From assembly GCA_036397815.1 (NCBI GenBank), contig DASWIE010000125.1, positions 1 through 6,136 of the forward strand: a stretch of 6,136 nucleotides of DNA. The letters run 5' to 3'. The DNA is from DASQFY01 sp036397815 (GTDB taxonomy: Bacteria > Chloroflexota > Limnocylindria > QHBO01). Below, one piece after another: positions 1-4,949 of the stretch. How positions within the stretch are numbered: the stretch's first letter is position 1; the number at the start of each line of letters is the position of its first letter. The notes under the pieces were generated by a model. The model was not told the DNA's origin and searched no databases. It saw only the letters and a program-made list of their open reading frames with translations. Both the position numbers and the translations under genes were made by a program.

Positions 1-365
1 AGGACGAGCACCCTTCGCTGCGGGTGTGGCGCTGCGATGTTCTCGTCGGCGAGCTCCAGAAGGCGGCCGCCGAGCTCCACCCACGGCTCATATCGAGTCA
101 TTGAGCGGGCCATGTCCAGGAGCGAGGCTGCCGGCACGTCACGGTCCTGCGGGGCGAGGAAGCCGCCGGCCGTGCGGAAGCCAGCGCTGCGCGCCTTGGT
201 CTCGATTGCGCCCAACAGCCGCGACTTCCCGATGCCAGCCTCGCCGGCCAGTAGGAGGAACTGCAGCCGACCGGCGGCCGCCTCGTCCAGGCGGCGCTCC
301 GCCAGATCGAGCAGGTCATCCCTTCCGATCAGGATCGGAGAAAGCCGAGAACCAATGCGAGGCAT
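1..365 (-). CDS. P-loop ATPase N-terminus, LuxR/AAA_16-type regulator (partial)
   Basis: Reading leftward from the ATG at 365-363, about 121 codons are visible before the window edge. The protein opens with a short segment and 'LIGRDDLLDLAERRL' (residues 12-26), the usual entry to an AAA_16-type NTPase domain. It then has hydrophobic strand FLLLAG and a clear Walker A motif GEAGIGKS (residues 41-48, K47 contacting phosphate). This arrangement is typical of large ATP-dependent LuxR-family (LAL/MalT-like) regulators and of ATPase-cyclase fusions. Walker B, the sensor repeats and any helix-turn-helix lie outside the window, so the exact class is open. The start is supported by an in-frame TAG five codons upstream and no alternative start between. 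There is no Shine-Dalgarno sequence, but TAGACT lies exactly 6 nt before the ATG, which suggests a leaderless transcript. It is divergent from the gene at 553. Confidence 0.8.
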   Translation of the reverse strand, partial: MPRIGSRLSPILIGRDDLLDLAERRLDEAAAGRLQFLLLAGEAGIGKSRLLGAIETKARSAGFRTAGGFLAPQDRDVPAASLLDMARSMTRYEPWVELGGRLLELADENIAAPHPQRRVLV

Positions 366-371
366 GCAGCG

Positions 372-377
372 AGTCTA
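372..377 (-). promoter_or_regulatory. Putative -10 element of the ATPase/regulator gene (leaderless)
   Basis: On the minus strand TAGACT is followed by 6 nt (CGCTGC) and then ATG, placing transcription start at or next to the A of the start codon. A weak -35-like ATGACC lies 16 nt further upstream. No ribosome binding site could fit. The hexamer also supplies the in-frame TAG that fixes the start. Confidence 0.5.
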
Positions 378-396
378 CCCACCGCGCCAAGGGGGT

Positions 397-416
397 CATC
401 GGTCGAATGACCGATG
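397..416. repeat. Inverted repeat, hairpin 1 of the divergent intergenic region
   Basis: Perfect 8-bp arms CATCGGTC and GACCGATG are separated by the 4-nt loop GAAT. It lies just upstream of the -10 of the leftward ATPase gene, about where a -35 box or operator would be. Its left arm is part of the 11-nt sequence GGTCATCGGTC, which recurs at 470-480. It may be an operator; no binding protein can be assigned from the sequence. Confidence 0.5.
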
Positions 417-469
417 GCTGGAAGCGCGGCGCGGAAATGTGAGCGGCTTATCGGTTGGTCCTCCCGGGT

Positions 470-494
470 GGTCATCGGTCATCCAGGCGATGAC
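470..494. repeat. Inverted repeat, hairpin 2, sharing GGTCATCGGTC with hairpin 1
   Basis: GTCATCG (471-477) and CGATGAC (488-494) form a perfect 7-bp dyad with a 10-nt loop. The 11-nt GGTCATCGGTC at 470-480 is an exact direct repeat of 394-404, 76 bp away. The rest of the 187-bp gap between the two divergent genes shows no obvious -10 hexamer for the rightward operon and no plausible small gene. Confidence 0.45.
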
Positions 495-552
495 AGCGTC
501 ACGCCGCCTCCGCACTCTCGGCCGTGCAAGGCACACGTACAGGAGGTGGTTG

Positions 553-801
553 ATGGCCCGGTTCATGGATGTCCACTCGGGGTTCGTCGGCGTGACGGCC
601 CAGCAGCTGAAAGAGGCGCACGAGCGCGACCTCGCCATCGAGCAGGACGAGGGCGTGCATTTCGAGCGCGCCTGGCTTGATCCAGAGCAGGGGAAGGTCT
701 TCTGCCTTGCGACCGGCCCGACTCGCGAGGCGGTGATGCGCGTCCATGAACGCGCCGGCCACCCGACGCGCGAGGTCTACGAGCTCCATGTGGAGGTGTG
801 A
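553..801 (+). CDS. DUF4242 / SCO4226-like small nickel-binding-type protein
   Basis: This 82-residue protein matches the DUF4242 family in length and pattern. It begins 'FMDVHSGFVGVTAQQLKEAH' (residues 4-23), has central 'EGVHFERAWLDPEQGKVFCL' (33-52), and ends with the helix-strand segment 'AVMRVHERAGHPTREVYEL' (60-78). The family includes Streptomyces coelicolor SCO4226, described as a cytoplasmic nickel-binding protein with a small ferredoxin-like fold. The many histidines (8, 23, 36, 65, 70, 79) fit metal binding, though ligands here are inferred. The frame is open far upstream, but AGGAGG at 541-546 sits 6 nt before ATG 553 and family homology starts right there, so this start is preferred. 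It heads a run of three rightward ORFs: 26 nt separate it from a truncated look-alike at 828, followed by a secreted protein at 913. Its biological role is not established; metal homeostasis is an inference. Confidence 0.85.
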   Translation: MARFMDVHSGFVGVTAQQLKEAHERDLAIEQDEGVHFERAWLDPEQGKVFCLATGPTREAVMRVHERAGHPTREVYELHVEV

Positions 802-827
802 TTCCCGAAGCGACGAGGAGGAACCGC

Positions 828-899
828 ATGCCGCTCTTCATGGACATGCACATGGCTGGTAGAGCCCACCACCGTTTCTTCGCGCTTCCCGTCCGATGA
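828..899 (+). pseudogene. Probable remnant of a second DUF4242 gene (23-codon ORF)
   Basis: An ORF of 23 codons begins at ATG 828 behind a perfect AGGAGG (816-821) with the same 6-nt spacing as the DUF4242 gene upstream. Its first nine residues, MPLFMDMHM, look like the conserved N-terminus of DUF4242 proteins (compare MARFMDVHS at 553). After that the similarity stops: the remainder, AGRAHHRFFALPVR, resembles nothing in the family, and the ORF ends at TGA 897-899, immediately before the Shine-Dalgarno of the next gene. The simplest reading is a tandem duplicate that lost its body by internal deletion while keeping its translation start. It could still be translated, either as a Met/His-rich micropeptide or as a coupling ORF for the gene at 913. 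Which of these applies cannot be told from one sequence. Confidence 0.45.
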
Positions 900-912
900 A
901 AGGAGAACTACC

Positions 913-1236
913 GTGAAGCGATTTGTGACGGCCGCCCTGGCGGCCTCGGCCCTGACGATCTCCCTGGCCGGCGCGGCCAGTGCGGCCGGCGAACCGACCT
1001 GCAGCGACAAATTCGAAGGGTATCCCCACGGCTACCACATCGTGGCCGATTACGTGACCGGCATCGGCAGCGAGTTCCTCGGAGGCCCCGGCATCGATTG
1101 GCCACCCAGCGGCCTCAATGCCGCCGGCGGCGCAGCCTTGCCGGGTGGTCCCGGCCCCGCCTTCCACTTCGAGCTCGGCGTCGCTCCGGGCGCCTCCTTC
1201 TGCAACGACTCGAACTCGCCGGGTGCTCACCTCTAG
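913..1236 (+). CDS. Small secreted protein of unknown function, two mature cysteines
   Basis: This 107-residue protein has a standard Sec signal peptide: KR at positions 2-3, a hydrophobic stretch about residues 5-21, and a likely signal peptidase I site after 'GAASA' (about residue 24). There is no lipobox cysteine. The mature part of about 83 residues is rich in Gly and Pro and contains exactly two cysteines, C30 near its start and C97 near its end, which could form one disulfide in the exported protein. A distinctive central segment is 'GYHIVADYVTGIGSEF' (40-55). I do not recognise a named family. The start is GTG 913, set by AGGAG at 901-905 with 7-nt spacing. The gene follows the DUF4242 gene and its remnant at short distance and is probably cotranscribed with them. 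A strong hairpin terminator begins 16 nt after the stop. Confidence 0.75.
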   Translation: MKRFVTAALAASALTISLAGAASAAGEPTCSDKFEGYPHGYHIVADYVTGIGSEFLGGPGIDWPPSGLNAAGGAALPGGPGPAFHFELGVAPGASFCNDSNSPGAHL

Positions 1237-1252
1237 TTCGCAGGCACGCCCT

Positions 1253-1288
1253 CACGGATGCGGCCGCTCACCGGCGGCCGCATCCGTG
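1253..1288. terminator. Bidirectional hairpin terminator between convergent operons
   Basis: Perfect 15-bp arms (1253-1267 CACGGATGCGGCCGC and 1274-1288, its exact complement) enclose the 6-nt loop TCACCG. It starts 16 nt after the stop of the secreted protein and ends 11 nt from the stop of the leftward cystathionine beta-synthase gene, so it can serve both. There is no T tract on either side, as is common in high-GC genomes. Confidence 0.8.
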
Positions 1289-1299
1289 CGCGTCCGGCG

Positions 1300-2394
1300 T
1301 CAGGAGCCTGCCGGGCGGACCTCCCCGCGGCGCACGACCACCTCGGGCCGCGTGTCGCGCCAGTCGTAGTCGGTGACTGCCTCGTCGGGGCCCAGCAGAC
1401 CGTTGTCGCGCAGCCAGTCGTCGCTGTACAGCTTGCCGACGTAGTTGCGCCCGGAGTCCGGGAGCAGCACCACGAGGAGCGCCTCGGGATCGTCCACCTC
1501 GCGCGCGACCTGGAGGGCGGCCCACAGCGCGGTGCCGCATGACTCCCCCATCAGGATGCCCTCGAGAGCGGTCGCGGCCCGAGCGGTGAGCATCGAGTCG
1601 CGGTCTCCGACCCGCACGACGACGTCGCAGATCCCGGTGTCGTACGTGCCAGGCCAGAAGTCCTCGCCGATTCCCTCGGTGAGGTACGCCCGCGGCGTGT
1701 CGCCGGAGAAGACGCTCCCGGCGGGGTCGGCGCCGACGATGGTGATGTCCGGGTTGCGCTCCTTGAGGTAGCGCCCCGCCCCGGTCACGGTGCCGCCCGT
1801 CCCGAGCGCGACGACGAAGTGGGTGAGGCGGCCGCCGGTCGCCTCCCAGATCTCCGGTCCGGTCGTCGCGTGGTGCGCCTCGGGGTTCGCCTCATTGGAG
1901 TACTGGTCCGGCTTCCAGGCCCCGGGCGTCTCACGCGCCAGCCGATCGCTGACCCGGTAGTACGAGCGCTCGTCGTCGGGGTCGACGTCGGTCGGGCAGA
2001 CGACCAGGTCGGCGCCGTATGCGCGCAGTAGCGCGCGCTTCTCCTCCGACTGCTTGTCGGTCATCACGAAGATGCACCGGTAGCCCTTCACCGCGGCGGC
2101 CTGCGCGAGGCCGATGCCCGTGTTGCCGCTCGTCGGCTCCACGATCACGCCGCCCGGCCTGAGGAGGCCCGCTCGTTCGGCGGCCTCGATCATCGGCAGG
2201 GCGATTCGGTCCTTGACCGAGCCGCCGGGGTTCATATGCTCGAGCTTGCCGACCAGCCGCGGCCTGACATCGGCGGCCAGGCGGTCGAGCGCGACGAGTG
2301 GCGTTGCGCCGACGGCGGCCGTCACGTCGGGAAGGATCCCGGGACGGCGCTCAGCCAGCGGGAGCCTCCGAGGGCGGGTGCGATCGGGAGACAT
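1300..2394 (-). CDS. cbs: Cystathionine beta-synthase, catalytic core only (PLP-dependent)
   Basis: This 364-residue fold-type II PLP enzyme should condense serine (or O-acetylserine) with homocysteine (or sulfide) in cytoplasmic transsulfuration or cysteine synthesis. Visible motifs are 'NPGGSVKDR' (55-63) with Schiff-base lysine K61, substrate loop TSGNTG (88-93), phosphate-binding GTGGT (198-202) and GESCG (283-287) near the pyridine nitrogen. CBS rather than CysK is favoured by 'SYYRVSDRLA' (144-153), 'GAWKPDQYSN' (158-167), 'EGIGEDFWPGTYD' (240-252) and 'KLYSDDWLRDNGLL' (321-334), which match actinobacterial CBS. The C-terminal pair of CBS (Bateman) regulatory domains found in mycobacterial CBS is absent: the protein ends about 30 residues after the catalytic part. 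ATG 2394 is chosen because conserved sequence begins near residue 20. ATG 2412, behind AAAGG, is a possible alternative. The frame extends further up but only over lgt. It overlaps lgt by 44 bp. A cysteine synthase role remains possible. Confidence 0.88.
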   Translation of the reverse strand: MSPDRTRPRRLPLAERRPGILPDVTAAVGATPLVALDRLAADVRPRLVGKLEHMNPGGSVKDRIALPMIEAAERAGLLRPGGVIVEPTSGNTGIGLAQAAAVKGYRCIFVMTDKQSEEKRALLRAYGADLVVCPTDVDPDDERSYYRVSDRLARETPGAWKPDQYSNEANPEAHHATTGPEIWEATGGRLTHFVVALGTGGTVTGAGRYLKERNPDITIVGADPAGSVFSGDTPRAYLTEGIGEDFWPGTYDTGICDVVVRVGDRDSMLTARAATALEGILMGESCGTALWAALQVAREVDDPEALLVVLLPDSGRNYVGKLYSDDWLRDNGLLGPDEAVTDYDWRDTRPEVVVRRGEVRPAGS

Positions 2395-3268
2395 CGGCCC
2401 CGACGTCCGCATCGGCCTTTCGCTCGTCGGCCGGTCGAAGCATGGGCGAGCCCCACCCGCGACGGTGCCGGATGAGGAGCCAGGCACCGGCCAGGGCGAA
2501 TGCGATGATGCCGAGCCACATGGCGGTCGGGATCCCCAGGATGACCCAGTTGCCGGTGCGGTATCCCTCGAGGAGCGTGCGCACGGCCCCGTACCACATG
2601 ACGTACATGAGGGCGAGGTCACCGGCGAACAGCCGAGGCGCGAATCGGCGGACGACCACCAGCAGCACCACCATGCCGATGATGTTCAGGACCGCCTCGT
2701 ACGCGAAGAGCGGCACGAACTGGGTGGTCTCGACCGGGTAGGTGACGGCGTCCCATGGCGTCCCCGCGCGGTGCGCAGCGTCGATCGGGATGCCGAACGG
2801 CAGGCATGGAGGGAACCCGTCACCGCACAGGGTGGTCGGTGGGCCGTACAGCTCCTGGTTGACGAAGTTGCCCAGGCGGCCGATGGCCTGGCCGAGCAGC
2901 ACCGCGGGCGCCCAGATGTCGAGCCAGCGCGCGGTGTTCATGCCGTTGGCGCGCGTGTAGACCAGGATGGCCAGCGCCCCACCGGCGACGGCCCCCGGAA
3001 TGCCGATTCCGCCGTTCCAGATCTGCGGGATCAGGACGGGGTTTGCGCTGTACAGCTCCCACTCGTGGACCACGTGGTAGACGCGGGCGCCGATGATGGC
3101 GACGACCACGACCGGCAGGAGCATCGACCAGCCGACCTCGGGGTTCTCTCCGAGCCACACCGCGACCCGGGTGCCGAGCAGCGCGGCGATGAGCACGGCG
3201 CTGGCGATGATGATCCCGTACCAGTGCAGCTGGAGGGGCCCGATCTCGAGGGCGACGGGGTCGATCAC
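2351..3268 (-). CDS. lgt: Prolipoprotein diacylglyceryl transferase
   Basis: Lgt transfers diacylglycerol from phosphatidylglycerol to the lipobox cysteine of prolipoproteins, the first step of bacterial lipoprotein maturation, in the cytoplasmic membrane. The 305-residue protein shows the family signature GRLGNFVNQELYG (130-142), fitting G-R-x-[GA]-N-F-x-N-x-E-x2-G, including the invariant R131, N134 and E139. Also present are the N-terminal 'LHWYGIIIASAVLIA' (14-28), 'IWNGGIGIPGAVAGG' (83-97) and the C-terminal 'RTLLEGYRTGNW' (230-241). Several hydrophobic helices span residues about 16-32, 50-65, 91-106, 190-206 and 244-266. A charged, non-conserved tail (about 267-305) runs into the start of the cystathionine beta-synthase gene. 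The start is GTG 3268, where homology begins. There is no Shine-Dalgarno sequence, but TAGAAT lies exactly 6 nt upstream, suggesting leaderless transcription from an own promoter even though the zinc-ribbon gene lies only 43 nt upstream. Confidence 0.97.
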   Translation of the reverse strand: MIDPVALEIGPLQLHWYGIIIASAVLIAALLGTRVAVWLGENPEVGWSMLLPVVVVAIIGARVYHVVHEWELYSANPVLIPQIWNGGIGIPGAVAGGALAILVYTRANGMNTARWLDIWAPAVLLGQAIGRLGNFVNQELYGPPTTLCGDGFPPCLPFGIPIDAAHRAGTPWDAVTYPVETTQFVPLFAYEAVLNIIGMVVLLVVVRRFAPRLFAGDLALMYVMWYGAVRTLLEGYRTGNWVILGIPTAMWLGIIAFALAGAWLLIRHRRGWGSPMLRPADERKADADVGADVSRSHPPSEAPAG

Positions 3269-3274
3269 CGGCCG

Positions 3275-3280
3275 ATTCTA
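3275..3280 (-). promoter_or_regulatory. Putative -10 element of lgt (leaderless)
   Basis: TAGAAT on the minus strand is followed by CGGCCG and the GTG start of lgt, so transcription would begin at the start codon. No convincing -35 box is visible 16-18 nt upstream. The local context GGTAGAATCG is close to GGTAGACTCG in front of the ATPase gene at 365. Confidence 0.5.
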
Positions 3281-3311
3281 CCGTCGTGTGGCGCGATGAG
3301 CCGCCGGTCGG

Positions 3312-3533
3312 TCAGAAGCCGCCCTGCAGGCTGCCACCGGGAAAGTCGATGACCACGTACCTGCCGCTGAGGGGCACCTTCTGCTCCGCGCCGAGGCCCG
3401 CGGAGCCCGGCTGGCATGCCTGGCAGAGCACGCCCTCGGCGCCACTCGTCGTGTCGATGGCGCGCTTGCGGGCGCTGAACAGCGGGGTGCCCGGGGCCGT
3501 GTCGCGGCCGCACGAGAGACAGCTGTCCACCAT
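3312..3533 (-). CDS. Small zinc-ribbon protein with two CxxC motifs
   Basis: This 73-residue protein has two CxxC knuckles, CLSC at 5-8 and CQAC at 37-40, separated by 28 residues, the layout of a single zinc ribbon binding one structural Zn. The C-terminal half (about 46-73) is non-cysteine and ends in Gly-rich 'FPGGSLQGGF'. No known family is recognised. Nearly every codon ends in G or C, as in its neighbours, which supports real coding despite the small size. It starts at ATG 3533 with no Shine-Dalgarno sequence but with TACCAT 6 nt upstream, again fitting a leaderless mRNA. It is the first gene of a leftward run with lgt (43 nt gap) and cystathionine beta-synthase, and is divergent from the MFS transporter. 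A role in transcription, RNA handling or protein assembly cannot be chosen from the sequence. Confidence 0.7.
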   Translation of the reverse strand: MVDSCLSCGRDTAPGTPLFSARKRAIDTTSGAEGVLCQACQPGSAGLGAEQKVPLSGRYVVIDFPGGSLQGGF

Positions 3534-3539
3534 CGATGA

Positions 3540-3545
3540 ATGGTA
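3540..3545 (-). promoter_or_regulatory. Putative -10 element of the zinc-ribbon gene (leaderless)
   Basis: TACCAT on the minus strand is followed by 6 nt (TCATCG) and then ATG 3533. A weak -35-like GGGACT sits about 16 nt further upstream. The spacing is identical to that in front of lgt and the ATPase gene. Confidence 0.45.
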
Positions 3546-3576
3546 CGCCCGAAACGACCGCAGTCCCTCCGCAGGT

Positions 3577-3603
3577 TGCCTTGCCGAGGCTGTAGGCGAG
3601 GCA
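3577..3603. promoter_or_regulatory. Dyad in the zinc-ribbon/MFS divergent region, possible operator
   Basis: TGCCTTGCC (3577-3585) and GGCGAGGCA (3595-3603) form a 9-bp dyad with one mismatch (a G-U pair in RNA) and a 9-nt loop. It lies in the 111-bp gap between two divergent genes, directly upstream of the -10-like TAGGGT (3616-3621), where a regulator could occlude the -35 region of the transporter operon. No regulator is identified. Confidence 0.35.
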
Positions 3604-3615
3604 CCGGGATCGGCG

Positions 3616-3640
3616 TAGGGTGCAGGCTGAACGCAGGAGG
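3616..3640 (+). promoter_or_regulatory. Possible -10 and ribosome binding site of the MFS gene
   Basis: TAGGGT (3616-3621) is a -10-like hexamer that would give a leader of roughly 17 nt containing AGGAGG (3635-3640), 4 nt before ATG 3645. The Shine-Dalgarno is strong and decides the start within a frame that is open back to 3540. No clear -35 box is seen. Confidence 0.45.
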
Positions 3641-3644
3641 ACCG

Positions 3645-4949
3645 ATGACCGAGAACGCTGGCGACGGGTCCCGGCGGGCACTGCCGCTGTCGCAGCTGCT
3701 GACCCTGTCGATCTACTGGCTCGGCATCCAGACCATCTGGGGTGGACTGACGATCATCGTCATCCCCGCCCGGCTCGACGACATGAATCGCGAGCTGGCG
3801 GGAACGCTGAGCGCGATCATCTTCCTCATCGGCGCCGTGGCGCCGCTGATCGTGCAGCCCACCATCGGCATGATCAGCGACTACACGGTCACCCGCTGGG
3901 GCCGACGCAAGCCCTACATCGTCATCGGCTCCCTGCTCGACGTCGTCTTCCTTCTGGGCATCGCCTACTCCAACGGCTTCGTGGCGCTCGTGGCGTTCTA
4001 CTTCCTGCTCCAGGTGAGCTCGAACTTCGCCCAGGGGCCGTTCCAGGGCTACGTCCCGGACCTCGTCCCCGCGAGGCAGGTCGGCACCGCCAGCGGTCTG
4101 ATGGGCCTGATGCTGACCCTCGGCACGATCGCCGGGGTCGGGATCGCGACGGTCGGTGGCCTGATCGACAACATGCCCCTCGCCATCATGATCCTCGGCG
4201 TGATCGAGGTGGCGACCATGGTCGTGCTGATCGCCACGGTCGACGAGGGGCGCGGCGCGCCCGCACGCACGCGCACCTGGACGCAGATCGCGTTGTCGGC
4301 CTGGGGTCGCGACATCCTCAAGCAGCGTGACGTGCTGTGGCTCCTCGTCGTGCGCCTCATGTTCCTGGGCGCCTACAACGCGACGGTCGTGGCGGTCGGC
4401 TACTTCCGCCGCTCACACGGCCTGTCGGACGACGACGCGTCGACGACCGTGCTCATCGCCACCGCGATCGTGGGCGTCTCTACGGCACTGGCGGCGATCC
4501 CCGGTGGCCGCCTTTCGGACCGATTCGGGCGCCGCCCGGTGATCTGGTCGGCCGCGGCCATCGCGGGGTTCGCGCTGCTGGCGGTGGCGATCGCCCCGAC
4601 GCCGGAGCTGGCGGTCGTGGCGTGGATTCCGTTCGGCATCGGCATGGGCATCTTCCTGTCCGCCGACTGGGCGCTGATGTCGGATGTCATCCCGAAGCAC
4701 ACAGCCGGGCGCTACATGGGCATCCTGAATGCCGGGACGGCCATGGCGGGGCCGGCGTTCATCGTTGTCGCCGGGCCCATCCAGGACTTCGTGGCCGCGG
4801 CGGTCGCCGATCCGATCGGACCGCGCGCGGCGATGGCCGTGGCGGCGGCCTTCGTGGGACTCGCCGCGCTGGCGCTCACGCAGGTCGACCCGACGCGCCG
4901 AGAGGACGAGACCTCGCTCGGCGACGCGCGGGCCGTTCCCGCCACGTGA
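3645..4949 (+). CDS. MFS transporter, 12 TM, SLC45/GPH-like
   Basis: This 434-residue integral membrane protein belongs to the major facilitator superfamily. The N-terminal half has helix 1 about residues 18-40 and the loop 2-3 signature GMISDYTVTRWGRRKP (75-90). The pseudo-repeat in the second half is GGRLSDRFGRRP (287-298). The long form of the first signature, with W-G-R-R-K-P after a preceding QP, and 'SSNFAQGPFQGYVPDLVPA' following it, recall SLC45/GPH-type sugar carriers and related unassigned bacterial transporters. Hydrophobic segments fit twelve helices with a central loop near residues 195-225. The substrate cannot be read from sequence. ATG 3645 has an AGGAGG 4 nt upstream and homology starts shortly after; extension to 3540 would add an Arg-rich, unlikely leader. 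Its TGA overlaps the GTG of the downstream acyltransferase, so the two are very likely cotranscribed and translationally coupled. Confidence 0.9.
   Translation: MTENAGDGSRRALPLSQLLTLSIYWLGIQTIWGGLTIIVIPARLDDMNRELAGTLSAIIFLIGAVAPLIVQPTIGMISDYTVTRWGRRKPYIVIGSLLDVVFLLGIAYSNGFVALVAFYFLLQVSSNFAQGPFQGYVPDLVPARQVGTASGLMGLMLTLGTIAGVGIATVGGLIDNMPLAIMILGVIEVATMVVLIATVDEGRGAPARTRTWTQIALSAWGRDILKQRDVLWLLVVRLMFLGAYNATVVAVGYFRRSHGLSDDDASTTVLIATAIVGVSTALAAIPGGRLSDRFGRRPVIWSAAAIAGFALLAVAIAPTPELAVVAWIPFGIGMGIFLSADWALMSDVIPKHTAGRYMGILNAGTAMAGPAFIVVAGPIQDFVAAAVADPIGPRAAMAVAAAFVGLAALALTQVDPTRREDETSLGDARAVPAT

Noticed and set aside
37..552. N-terminal extension of the DUF4242 protein into an open frame upstream
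   Set aside because: It would run antisense through the Walker A-encoding part of the ATPase gene, and the AGGAGG at 541-546 with family homology starting at 553 fixes the real start.
1300..2622. A 440-residue version of the cystathionine beta-synthase starting at 2622
   Set aside because: The first 76 residues are an Arg/Pro/Ser-rich antisense-like composition lying wholly over lgt in another frame; homology begins only after residue 90 of that version.
2114..3352. A 412-residue rightward ORF across lgt
   Set aside because: It is antisense to lgt and the synthase, is dominated by Asp/Arg/His/Gly repeats produced by the complementary codon bias, and has no recognisable motif or ribosome binding site.
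4337..4945. N-terminal extension of the acyltransferase back to 4337
   Set aside because: This stretch is a shifted-frame shadow of the MFS gene, with the Arg/Gly/His-rich composition typical of such shadows; acyltransferase similarity starts after 4946.
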